64,000 bases of DNA. It comes from Lewinella cohaerens DSM 23179. Lineage in GTDB: Bacteria; Bacteroidota; Bacteroidia; Chitinophagales; Saprospiraceae. The stretch lies in assembly GCF_000379805.1 (NCBI RefSeq), contig NZ_KB903598.1:142232-206231 (forward strand), given 5' to 3'. A model generated the notes under the pieces. The model was not told the DNA's origin and ran no database searches. It was given only the letters and a program-made list of their open reading frames with translations. Positions 8,509-18,800 of this stretch are shown in pieces. Numbering within the stretch: the stretch's first letter is position 1; each line of letters starts with the position of its first letter. The position numbers were made by a program, and so were the translations under genes.

Positions 8509-8675
8509 TCAAATCAAATCCTATAGAACAGGAAATAGTGTTTTTACCTCCTAATATACGGGATTAATCGACTGGTTTTCCGGCTCTTGACGATTCTCCG
8601 TTTAAAAAACAGACAGCAGCGATTACCCACTAGCTTGCGCGGAAGTTGAGCCCAAAGTAATAGGATACTACAGCT
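8505..8675 (+). pseudogene. Possible decayed toxin gene after the antitoxin
   Basis: The frame starting at ATG 8505, overlapping the antitoxin stop, encodes MIKSNPIEQEIVFLPPNIRD and stops (8565), continues in the same frame as STGFPALDDSPFKKQTAAITH to a second stop, and then, one frame over (8639-8674), reads AEVEPKVIGYYS before a stop. VIGYYS is the characteristic beta-strand of GNAT-type toxins. I infer a toxin gene broken by nonsense mutations and a frameshift. The evidence is short fragments only, so it could be chance. Confidence 0.3.
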
Positions 8676-9027
8676 AAAAGCTTGGACAAATTTATTAACT
8701 TTCCTTTACATAAACGATGCTGGGGCGAGCGGCTTCGCAAGCGATCAAGAATCACTGGCTGTTTTTAGGAGAACCGTCACAAGCCTTGACTTTTTGATCC
8801 TTTTTTGTCAAGCAAAAAGGATATTCCTCACCGTTGCTCGTTATCGTAAACTTGACTTTACCGGATACTTTTGCGAGAAAGTACGCCCCCTGATTATACA
8901 AAGCTATCTGTATGTAAAGATATGGGAGGCCCTAGATTTAGCCTCCCGAGTTGTATCTTCGACCGTTTGAGTTTAAAAGCCGAAATCTCACACTATACCA
9001 AATACCCTATACTTTTTACCTTGTACT
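8676..9027. other. Gene-free stretch before the ribosomal protection gene
   Basis: No credible gene. A segment around 8790-8832 contains AAAAAGGAT and its near-complement (gatccttttttgtcaagcaaaaaggat), a pattern common in Bacteroidota intergenic DNA. The 62-codon open frame at 8871-9059 has no protein-like features. Confidence 0.4.
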
Positions 9028-9050
9028 GTGAGGTTAATGATAAGCCTCAC
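9028..9050 (+). promoter_or_regulatory. Hairpin GTGAGG/CCTCAC in the leader of the ribosomal protection gene
   Basis: GTGAGG (9028-9033) and CCTCAC (9045-9050) can pair 13 bases before the ATG at 9064. Ribosomal-protection genes elsewhere are often controlled by leader structures, but here there is no leader peptide that I can identify. The same hexamer pair occurs in other intergenic hairpins of this window. Confidence 0.3.
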
Positions 9051-9063
9051 GCTAATTGATATC

Positions 9064-11052
9064 ATGCCCGATAAAAAAATACTAACCATAGGCATTCTCG
9101 CTCACGTTGACGCAGGGAAAACGTCCCTGACAGAATGCCTACTCTATACCGCTGGCGCCACCAAAGACCGTGGTAGTGTGGATAAAGGTTCTGCCATTAC
9201 GGATGGTTTGGCCATGGAAAAAGACAGAGGGATCTCTATTAAAACGGCCACCGTCGATTTTGTCTGGCAAGACATGCACATCAATATTGTGGATACACCA
9301 GGGCACATTGATTTCTCTGCGGAAGTGGATAGAGCTTTATCTGTGTTAGATGTCGTTGTTTTGGTTGTTTCAGCTGTGGAAGGGGTGCAAGCACACACTT
9401 TAAATTTGTGGGAAAGTATCCGCGAACGGCAGTTGCCCATGCTGGTTTTTATGAATAAAATAGATCGCAGTGGTGCAGACTTGGAGCAAGTCTTTATAGA
9501 CTTTGAAAAAGATTTGGGCGTTCGCTTATTCGCCTTGAATTACGGCGATAATAGTCAGCCTGATGATCCTAGCGTCGTCGATTTTATGGATGCACAGCCT
9601 TATCTTACGAAACCTGTTCTCGAAAAATCTCTTGAGAATTTAGCAGAACTAGATGATTGGTTTTTAGAGGATTACTTAGAAGGAAATACGAATGATTTAG
9701 CGGCTGTTTTCGAAAAAGCTAAGCCACAATTGAAGACTCAGAAATTGATTGGCATCTTGTTTGGTAGTGCAAAAATGGATTTGGGTATCGATGCTTTATT
9801 GGATACCATGACCACTTTGTTTGTTCCTGAAAAGATTACGGAGGATGTACCATCAGCGAAAGTATTCAAGGTAGAATATGACGCTAAACTGGGCCGTTTA
9901 GCGCACGTGAGGTTGTATGGTGGTCATTTGCAGAGCAAGGATGTAATTTGGTCGCAACATCTAGAAAAAGACCTGAAAATCAATCAAATTTATCAGCAAA
10001 AACTGGGAAAGTTGGAACAAGTCGGAGCTTTGGCTGCCGGCGAAATCGGAGTGATGACGACTTCCGAAATGGTGCTGGCCGGTGATGTGCTGGGCCAACC
10101 AACATTTGCCGAAGGTTTCAATACCATCAGCCAAGCGGTACTGAGTGTACAAGCCGTAGCCGAAGAAGAAAAAGACTACCAAAAACTTGGCGAAGCGCTC
10201 GAAATTCTGAATATGGAGGATCCACAGTTGGATTTTCAATGGTTTAAAGAAGAACGAGAGTTTCAACTGAAAATACTGGGCCCTATTCAGACCGAGGTGC
10301 TGAAGGATAGCCTTGCCAAACGGTTTGGCATTGCCGCTGAATTTCTACCACCAAAGGTTATTTACAAAGAAACACCAAAGCAGTCTGCTGAGGGCTACGT
10401 TCGTTATTGGATGCCCAAGCCTTGTTGGGCTATCATGACCTTCCTTATAGAGCCTGCACCACTTGGCAGCGGAGTTACTTTTACCTCTAAAGTAAGAACC
10501 AGCGACATCAGCACGAAATACCAAAATGAGGTCAAACGCGCGGTACCCTGGTCGTTGATACAAGGTATAAAAGGTTGGGAGGTGACCGATATTAATATTA
10601 CGCTGATCGAAGGCTCAGAGCATACGATGCACTCCAATCCGGGCGATTTTTTGCTGGCTACCCCAATGGGCATTTTACGCGGCTTAGAGCAAGCAGATAC
10701 CGACTTGCTGGAGCCAATGTATGCCTTTCAAATCAAAGCTCATCAGGAGTTGTTGGGGGCTATCGCAAGTGATATGAACCAGATGAGTGCCCAGATAAAT
10801 TCGCCTACTTTTGAGGGCGATTTCTTTGTACTTACGGGAAGGGTTCCCGTGGAGCAAGCGATGGATTACGGCATTAAATTCAGTGCAACGACCTCCGGCA
10901 AAGGCCGCTTGAAATTGACGCTCGACGGCTACCAGAAGACAACTACTAGCGAAGAGAAAATCCGTGCCTACAAAGGCGTTTCTCCCCTGGATGAAGCACA
11001 ATGGATCTTGCATAACCGGGGCGCATTCAAGGCAGAGGATCGTAGGAGGTAG
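9064..11052 (+). CDS. Tet(M)/Tet(O)-type ribosomal protection GTPase (EF-G family)
   Basis: 662 codons from ATG 9064; the GTG at 9028 is in frame but would add residues with no counterpart in the family. G-domain motifs are intact: AHVDAGKTS (13-21), DTPGH (77-81), NKID (131-134), with SVDKGSAITDGLAMEKDRGI matching the switch I region of ribosomal protection proteins. Domain II-V order and the total length fit Tet(M)/Tet(Q), which bind the ribosome like EF-G and dislodge tetracycline, and differ from true EF-G by shortness. Whether this member confers tetracycline resistance is inference. It is convergent with the Vat-like gene, with 11 bases between the stops. Confidence 0.8.
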   Translation: MPDKKILTIGILAHVDAGKTSLTECLLYTAGATKDRGSVDKGSAITDGLAMEKDRGISIKTATVDFVWQDMHINIVDTPGHIDFSAEVDRALSVLDVVVLVVSAVEGVQAHTLNLWESIRERQLPMLVFMNKIDRSGADLEQVFIDFEKDLGVRLFALNYGDNSQPDDPSVVDFMDAQPYLTKPVLEKSLENLAELDDWFLEDYLEGNTNDLAAVFEKAKPQLKTQKLIGILFGSAKMDLGIDALLDTMTTLFVPEKITEDVPSAKVFKVEYDAKLGRLAHVRLYGGHLQSKDVIWSQHLEKDLKINQIYQQKLGKLEQVGALAAGEIGVMTTSEMVLAGDVLGQPTFAEGFNTISQAVLSVQAVAEEEKDYQKLGEALEILNMEDPQLDFQWFKEEREFQLKILGPIQTEVLKDSLAKRFGIAAEFLPPKVIYKETPKQSAEGYVRYWMPKPCWAIMTFLIEPAPLGSGVTFTSKVRTSDISTKYQNEVKRAVPWSLIQGIKGWEVTDINITLIEGSEHTMHSNPGDFLLATPMGILRGLEQADTDLLEPMYAFQIKAHQELLGAIASDMNQMSAQINSPTFEGDFFVLTGRVPVEQAMDYGIKFSATTSGKGRLKLTLDGYQKTTTSEEKIRAYKGVSPLDEAQWILHNRGAFKAEDRRR

Positions 11053-11063
11053 TTACTTCCAGT

Positions 11064-11672
11064 TTAAACCTCCTTCCCCGTCAACCACCCCAAATTATCG
11101 GTGATCTTCTCTAGTGGCCAATCCCACCATTGTAACTCCAACAGGCGGGCGATATCGTCCTCTGGGAACCGCATCTTGATCACTTTGGCGGGATTACCTC
11201 CTACCACTGCATAGGCGGGGACATCCTTGGTGACGGTCGCATTGGTGGCAATAATGGCGCCATCACCAACAGCAACCCCAGGCATAATGGTTGCTCGATG
11301 CCCGATCCATACATCGTTGCCAATAACAGTATTTCCTTTAGTAGGGTAGGTCTTGCCTTCCATCGCATTTTCCCAGCCATGGCCAAAAATAGCAAAAGGG
11401 TAAGTGGAGATAGCTTCTGTAAGGTGATTGGCACCGTTCATAATGAAGGTAACATCTGAAGCTATCATGCAAAACTTGCCGATGATAAGCTGGTCGCCCA
11501 CAAAGTCAAAATGATACTTGACGTTTTTCTCAAAATTTTGGACATCCTCGAAGTCATCATAGTAGGTGTAATCGCCCACAATGATATTGGGGTTTTTAAT
11601 GATGTTTTTCAAAAAACAAAGACGGTCATAGTTCGCCAACGGGAAGATCGTACTGGGGTTGGGGCCTTGCAT
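11064..11672 (-). CDS. Vat-like xenobiotic (streptogramin A/chloramphenicol) acetyltransferase
   Basis: 202 codons. The protein follows the Vat/CatB pattern throughout: [12 protein letters not shown] at the N-terminus, [29 protein letters not shown] with the likely catalytic His83, [37 protein letters not shown] and [14 protein letters not shown]. These are left-handed beta-helix hexapeptide repeats of a trimeric acetyl-CoA-dependent O-acetyltransferase. Family members inactivate streptogramin A or chloramphenicol; the substrate of this one cannot be fixed by sight. Part of a run of four resistance-type genes. Confidence 0.85.
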   Translation of the reverse strand: MQGPNPSTIFPLANYDRLCFLKNIIKNPNIIVGDYTYYDDFEDVQNFEKNVKYHFDFVGDQLIIGKFCMIASDVTFIMNGANHLTEAISTYPFAIFGHGWENAMEGKTYPTKGNTVIGNDVWIGHRATIMPGVAVGDGAIIATNATVTKDVPAYAVVGGNPAKVIKMRFPEDDIARLLELQWWDWPLEKITDNLGWLTGKEV

Positions 11673-11775
11673 GTAGAAGGAATTTTGAGTTATAAAAACG
11701 TGCAGTAATTGCTGTTATAACGGTAGCACAAAGATGAAGCGTTTTGCACGGAAAGTCGTTCGGAATTGTAATACG

Positions 11776-12198
11776 CTACTTTTTTTTAGACAAATATTCC
11801 ATGAAATATTCCGGGTTCTTAAGCTGTTGGAAGCCCACCTGCTGATACAAAGAATGGGCATCGTGGGTCATTAATCCCCACCTGCGGAGGTTAGCAAACG
11901 CCTCGTGGTTGACGACGGCACGCATGAGTAGCTTACTTGCGCCCAACCCGCGGTATTCAGGTAGAACAAAGACATCCATGATCCAGGCGAAAATGGCGTA
12001 ATCTGATGCTACGCGAGCAAACCCAATTTGCTGCTCCTGTGTGTAGACGCCAAAACACAGGGAGTTTTTAATGGAAATCTCTACGGTTTCTCGCGTTCTA
12101 CCTTTTGCCCAGTAGGATTCCTTACTTAGGAATTGATGAATCATTTCTACATCCAGTTTGGACGCATCAGTAGAAATAGTGAAAGCTGGTTTAGACAT
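11776..12198 (-). CDS. GNAT-family N-acetyltransferase
   Basis: 140 codons. The acetyl-CoA-binding motif A is visible as WIMDVFVLPEYRGLGASKLLM (around residues 70-92; the R/QxxGxG/A element is YRGLGAS), and the final beta-strand region HSLYQQVGFQQL is typical of GNAT motif B. N-terminal FLSKESYWAKGRTRE resembles a group of small GNATs of unknown substrate. Cytoplasmic. It lies 35 bases downstream of the DHFR-like gene in the same direction, so the two are probably co-transcribed. Confidence 0.85.
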   Translation of the reverse strand: MSKPAFTISTDASKLDVEMIHQFLSKESYWAKGRTRETVEISIKNSLCFGVYTQEQQIGFARVASDYAIFAWIMDVFVLPEYRGLGASKLLMRAVVNHEAFANLRRWGLMTHDAHSLYQQVGFQQLKNPEYFMEYLSKKK

Positions 12199-12233
12199 CT
12201 TGAACGCTTAACGGTGAAAGAATCAATAGGCCG

Positions 12234-12767
12234 TTAATATAATACGTCGTAAGAAATGATCTGCAAGCCTGAAGGGAAACTTTTTCTGTCATTTAAGCTA
12301 AGTTGATAAGTTCTCTTAACCTCATTGAATAGTGATATCCCTTTTCCAAGAATCATTGGGTTTAGTTTGATTTTTACTTGATCCAGTAGGCCTTCACTTA
12401 ATAACCATCCCGCAAATTGACCTCCACCACAGAGGTAAATATCGGTACCTTCTTGTTGTTTTAATTCCAAAATAAAGTCCCTGTCTATTTTCTTGATGTG
12501 AACCTTTTCGTGAGGACTCTCAAAGGAAAGCGAGTTGGAAAATATGTAATGATCCATGTGTGGATAGGCCGGTTGGCCGGGAGTCAGCCCGTATTTGTAG
12601 CCGAATTCATAGGTTTTTCGTCCCATGATCACGGTGTCAAAGCTCTGTAGGTCTTCTAAATATTGATTGACACCTTCACCTTGTTGGATGAAACCGCTAA
12701 TGTCTTCACCGACGCCTGCAATGAAACCGTCCAGTGAGGTTGCTACGTAGTAAATAATCTTTCTCAT
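12234..12767 (-). CDS. Dihydrofolate reductase-like (RibD C-terminal family) protein
   Basis: 177 codons. MRKIIYYVATSLDGFIA is the first strand and loop of the DHFR/RibD fold; VIMGRKTYEFGYKYG and IYLCGGGQFAGWLLSEGLLD are the NADPH-binding GR(K)TYE and GGGxxxxxLL motifs; MILGKGISLF completes the domain. Members are often near resistance genes and are annotated as dihydrofolate reductase family proteins, but they usually do not substitute for FolA. It starts 98 bases after the large protease gene ends, a gap that contains a 13-bp inverted repeat. Confidence 0.85.
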   Translation of the reverse strand: MRKIIYYVATSLDGFIAGVGEDISGFIQQGEGVNQYLEDLQSFDTVIMGRKTYEFGYKYGLTPGQPAYPHMDHYIFSNSLSFESPHEKVHIKKIDRDFILELKQQEGTDIYLCGGGQFAGWLLSEGLLDQVKIKLNPMILGKGISLFNEVKRTYQLSLNDRKSFPSGLQIISYDVLY

Positions 12768-12782
12768 GAAAGTGGATATTGG

Positions 12783-12846
12783 ACCATATAAGTCAGGTAA
12801 GAAAATTTAAGCATCTCTTTAAAATCACTTAAATGACTTATATGGT
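12783..12846. repeat. 13-bp inverted repeat between the protease and DHFR-like genes
   Basis: ACCATATAAGTCA (12783-12795) and TGACTTATATGGT (12834-12846) are exact complements separated by 38 bases, in the 98-base gap between the stop of the 2486-codon gene and the start of the DHFR-like gene. No T-run follows, so this is not a standard terminator; it could be an operator or a remnant of a small element. Confidence 0.55.
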
Positions 12847-12865
12847 TCCATCACTTGTGCAATTT

Positions 12866-15800
12866 TTATCTAATCAAAGCAACATCTCCTTTCACCATCA
12901 CCACCTCACCCGTGCTGAGCTTGAGTTCGAGGTAGTACACATAAACGCCAGGAGTGACCTGCTGCTTACGTGAACGACCATCCCATCCCAGTTCCTCACG
13001 ATTAGGAGGGAAGTTGGTGCGTACAAAAACCTCTCCACCCCAGCGGTCAAAAATAACCATTTGCTGCACTTCTTCTACACCAGTAGCGGCGTATACGGTG
13101 AAGTAGTCGTTCTTGCCATCGTTGTTTGGCGTAAACGCATTAGGGACGTAGTAAGGGATTCTGCGATCTACTTTTACGAGAATATCATCCACCTCGGTAC
13201 AGCCATTTTCGTCAGTGACTTTAAGGAAGTAGCGTGTCGTCTCTTCCGGTTGAGCGATAACCTTTTCACAATCCGGGCAATCAAGGCTACCTGCGGGCGT
13301 CCACTGATAGATCGCTCCCGGATCAACATCCGTTAGAGGATCAATAGGCAAGCTTTCGCCCCATTTGATGGTTTGATCTTCGGGTAGAGCCAGACTAAAG
13401 GTCTCTGGGCCAGGAACCGTGATGGGTTCCGTCACCACACAGCGATCACCGTATTTGACGTAGAGCGTGTAGTCTCCTTCGGAAAGCCCATCAAGGATGG
13501 GTGTTTCACTGAAGGTAATACCATCCAGACTGAAGGTAAGTGTCTCATCCGTTGGCTCCGTTTGAATGCGGATTTCGCCAGATTGAGGATCGTTGCAACT
13601 AGGACCAGCTACCAGTCCCCACCAAGGTTGATTGTAGGGGCGGATAGTGAAATCAACCGTATACATACAGCCATTAGCGCTGGTCACTATCGCAGTGTGA
13701 TCGCCGACAGGGATATTATTAATGGTGCTACCTACTACTTCAATACCATTCCAGCTTACGGTGTAAGGCCCGCCATTACCATTGGTGCTGATGTAGACGA
13801 TCCACGATTCAGGATCACTTGGACAAGGTGGGAAAATGTAAGCACTACCAGAGAAAGTCTCTTCCGTAAGTGTGATCACATGGGTAGAATCACAGCCATT
13901 GCTGCCCATGTAAGTTTCCTGATAAGTACCAGGAATGCTGACTTGCTGCCCAAAGATTTCTATACTTTCGCCTTCGCAAATAAACACCTCCTCAGTGGTA
14001 GTGGTCGTTGGTAAGAAATTGACGGTTATCGTATGTAGAGAATCACAACCATTTTCGGCAGTAAAGGTCTGCTGATATACGCCACTTTCCGTAACAGTTT
14101 CTCCAAAGATTTCTACACTGTCACCTTCACATAAATCATCAATGGTTTCGGTGGTACTAAAGCTATCCAATTGAATAACAGTGATGATATGTACCGAATC
14201 ACAGCCATTTTCTGCGGTAAAGGTCATGCTGTATTCTCCGGCTTGGTTTACGGTTTCCCCGAACACTTCGGTGCTCTCACCAGGGCAAATGCCTACACTG
14301 GCGCTGGTGCTAAAGGTGGTCAGCACGGTCAGGTTGATTATGTGCGTAGAATCACAACCGTTTTCGGCAGGGAAGGTCATCGTGTAAGTACCTGCTTCAG
14401 AGGTTGGCGTACCAAAGACATCAACAGGCGTACCTTCACAGGTGCTTATGTCCTCGCTAGTGGTAAAGGTGTCCAGCACTTCCAAGGTTATGGTATGCGT
14501 AGAGTCACAATCATTTTGCCCCATGAAGGTCATACTGTAGGTTCCAGCGGTACCTGTCTCTTCGCCGAAAATAGTTTCCATCTCGCCATCACAGATAGTG
14601 ATTGTTTCTTCTGTATCAACGGTTTCCAATACTGTAAGAGTAACGGTATGCGTGGAATCACAACCATTTTCTGCGGTAAAGGTCATGCTGTAATCTCCGG
14701 CTTCGGTTTCGTCATTGCCGAATATCTCTATGGTATTACCCGCACAGACACTGAGCATTTCACTGGTGGCAAACGTTTCTAGCACCTCCAAAGTAATTGT
14801 ATGCGTAGAATCACAACCATTTTCGGCAGTGAAGGTCATGCTGTATTCGTCAGCAGTAGTCTGTTGTTCCCCAAAAATGGTGGCGCTTTCTCCTTCACAG
14901 ATGGTAATGGTTTCAGCAGATTCAAACGTATCCAGCACGTTGAGCATTACGGTATGTGTAGAATCACAGCCGTTTTCAGCAGTGAAGGTCATTTCGTAGG
15001 TTCCTGCTTCTGTTTCTTCATTACCAAAAATGGTTGTGGTTTGTCCTGCACAGATCATACGGTCTTCCGTTGTGTTGAAGGGCTCCAGGAGTGTTACTTC
15101 CAAGCTGTCAATCGTCAGGCAGGTACCGGTAGAAACGGTGTCGAGATAGAGACCAGCATCAGTAATGGTTAGGTCTCCGAAAGTTATGGACTCACCGGGG
15201 CAAAGGCCAGCTGCCGTATAACTGCCTGGCTGGGTGCCAGCAATGGTAACCATCAATGTATCGGTACTGATACAACCGGCAGCATTGGTCGCAACGATGA
15301 TAATTTCTGTATCAACACTTGCTGTAAAGACGACCGTAGGGCAGGTATTGCAATCAAAACTACCTGCCGGGAACCATTCATAGCTTTCAAAGCCATCAAC
15401 AGTCAATGTCAAGGTTTCACCAGGGCAAAGCGTTACATCAGGCCCCAGGTCAATTTCACTAGCGGGGTCCACAGTGATAAGAATTGTATCACTTTGGGTA
15501 TTGCCACATTGGTCGGTAACGGCTACGCTGTACTCGCCAGGGAAGGTGGTCGTTAATGTTTGCTCAGTCGTTAAATCTGACCAGAGGTAACTCGTGAAAT
15601 CAGGACCAGCATCCAATACAATGACGCCATTTTCGCAGACAACGATATCTTCTCCAAGTTCAAGCACTGGTGGAACATAGCAGCAACAATCATCTGCGAG
15701 GTCTGGATCGTCACAGTCTATTAGGCCATCGCCATCATCATCGGTGCCATTGTCACAAATTTCTTCACAATCACAATCGGGGTCTTCACAATCTGCTAGA

Positions 15801-18800
15801 CCGTCGCCGTCATCATCGATTCCATTGGTACAATCTTCCGGTTCACATGGTGGTGCACAGCTTATTGGTAGTGGATCTAGTAGGGTAGGGCTTAGGTCAA
15901 AATCACTGCTACCATCTATTTGGGTATCGTAAGGTGAAAGTGAATTAAAGCCGTCGTAAGGGATGGGAACAGACTGTCGGGTAACGGTAACATCTTCGTT
16001 GCTTATGCAGCCTTCTGGGAATTCACCCGTTTCTAGGTCGATTCGAAGAAGGGCCATTTCTGTATTGGTATTACCGGTATGTTGTGCGGTAAGGTAGAGG
16101 TATTCTCCAATTTGGATCACTTCATCACCAGAACCAGTGGAGGTGAGGTTCTGAAGTTGCTTAGCCCAAATAACATCGCCAAGGCTACTAATACGAGTTA
16201 GGTAGAGGTTGTTAGAGTTTCGAGCCTGAGCTAGTACGACATAGCTACCGTTGATTGTCAAGATTTCTTTGCCGTTAATAGGTTCTGGTAAGGTGTATTT
16301 GGTAGCTACTTCGACACCACCGTTGATTATTCTGGCACTGATGATCCAGAAGTCGTTATTATCAGCAGCAATTCCATTATCGTCACCATGGGCGAGAATT
16401 GTCAGGTTGTTGGGCCCATTGAGACTAATGTCAGAACTGTACAGTCGAGCATCCTGGTTAACACCGACTAAATATAGGCGTGACCAAAGAGGTGTTCCTG
16501 TACTGTTAAAACTGCTAATAGCTGGACGCATGCGGTTGAAACCGCCGCCAGAAAAGTTGTAACGCCCAGTTACAAAGAAGCTGTTGTTACTGATTACTGC
16601 CGATTCAATACCTTCGCACGAGCCTAAATGGAAATGGATACGTTCAGAAGCAATGTCTCCATCGTCGCGGTCTATGGAGTAGAAGGCCGCGTCACATCCC
16701 AATCCACTGGAACCATTAAATGCAGTGCCGAGTATTATATAATCTCCATTGGTAGGAGATTCGAAAATGTCAGATACATTGAAATAGGTACTGGCCGGAT
16801 CAGTATAGGTACGCGTCCAAATGGTAGCTCCGTTATCGGGGTTGATCTTGAAAGTAAAGGAGGCAATGTTACTACCCGAACGACCACTACCAGCTCCAAT
16901 GAGCATCCCTTCGCTGTCAATTTTCAGGTCAACGATGACATTGGGTAAGTTGTTTAGCAGTTGCATGGTTTGTGCCCAAACAACATCTCCTGCTGTTGTC
17001 AATTTAGTGAGCATGGCTTCGTCTCCTCTTTGGCCACCAACAAAAATAAAGTCATTGTAGGCCAGTAAGGTGCGGCCGCTGTAATCTGCATCTTCGCCGT
17101 AGAAATAAACATACGGCTCGTCACAATCCCCAGGGCAACCCAGAGGTTCTGAGAATTCAAAGCGATCGTTGCCTAGGGGAGCGTTTACTTGGCCATTAAG
17201 GATGGCATTGGGGTATTCGATTCCCAATTCCAAATCAACGATACTATAACTCAAGCTGGTATCGGCACAAACTGGAATGATGGTAGGGCAGGCTACGATG
17301 GTAAAGGTTTCCTGGTAAGAACCGTCATCGCTGGAAATTTGTACATCGAAAGGTTCACGACAGTCACCTGCACAATCCAATCCAAAAATCGAAAGATTGA
17401 CGGTTTGCGACTGGCTAGACAGGTAGTTGAATCCGTCTATTTGATCAACTAAAGAGCCAGGGCCCCCAATTACCTGAACATTTGGTTCTTCTGCGGTTGC
17501 CAAATCAATAGACCCAGGGACCAGCCGCTGAGGCATAAAGTTGTTAGGGTTAGGTATGACAAACAATTGATTTCCAATTCTTTTCGAAAAGTAAAGGTTG
17601 CCATCAAAGGAAGACTCTACACCACCAATAGCTTCCCATTCTTCACCACAAGAGGAAAAAGTACATCCTAGTCCAGTCGTTGTATTGTATGGTGTGGGTG
17701 TATCCTGGATTTGTAAACGGACTTCTAGCGGGTCACTTTCCAGGTCTACTTGAGCCAAATAAGTGAGATTGGTGTAACCGCTGGATACATAACCACCAGA
17801 TGTGAGGTAGAGGAATCGTCCATTGGGACTAAATTCGACACCAGAAAGCTTTTTCTGAAAATTACGTAAGAAGAGGAGTGGGTAGCTGTTGTTTGTACCC
17901 AAGTCGCCAATGCGCTGATTAATGGGCAAAATGCTGGTAGCGTCCTGGGTTTGGCCATCAGCAACGAGGATCAAGTCTTCCCCCATCAAAGTAGTAGCAC
18001 TGGCAGCATTGAAATTCGCCGTTTCCAGAATAATAAAATCAACGTAATTGGTGAATTGATTTCGGTTGCCTACGACTACTCGATCTTCGGTAGGGCTGAG
18101 TTCAATGTAGGAACCCGCATGCGTGAGTACCCAATAACCACCAGTAGGGATGTCGCCGGTATTTTCTTGCCAACTGATGCCGGTATTGGAAATGATAAAA
18201 CGATCGACAGAGATGGAGCTTTGGTTTAAAGCATGTCGACCAGCATAGAGGTATTGCTGAGTGGGATCACCATTAATAGTGCGAGAAACGGCCATACCAT
18301 CGTTGTAGGTATAACTATTGGCACCAGCATTTAGGACTTGATCACGGACCACTACGGTCAATTGGCCATCTGCTTCAAGTTTTACCCGACTGTACATTAG
18401 TCGTAATGGAGAATAAGAGGCGTTATTGGCGGGAGCACCGCTATCACTGCCGTATTCTCTGTAAATTAGGTACCACTCATCTTGGGTGGTGGGTACAGGG
18501 ATAACCTGTAGTTCTGTTGGGCCTCTTACCGCATTCAAACCTGGACCGTTGGCCGTACTTGCATCGAGTAGAGGAGTACCGTCAGGGCGATAGATAAATA
18601 GCTGGTTCGGAGTAGACTGTGCAGTATGGGCTGCAAAAAAGATGACACTGCCACAGCTATTAAAAGCTGCCCCGGTACCACCGCCTCCAACGTCACTGAT
18701 TGGACCAACCGTACTGGTTGTGGGTGGATCAGTGCGCCAATCTACGGTATGGAAACCGCCATTGCTTCCGCCTAGCATTGGCCAGACGGGTAAACCAGCC

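Noticed and set aside
8871-9059. 62-codon open frame upstream of the ribosomal protection gene, considered as a leader peptide
   Set aside because: It overlaps the GTGAGG hairpin, runs almost to the real start and has no resemblance to attenuator peptides of tet genes.
13844-15055. Regular 153-bp repeats considered as a CRISPR array or satellite
   Set aside because: The unit is coding, in frame, with no spacers, and encodes a 51-residue domain repeat.
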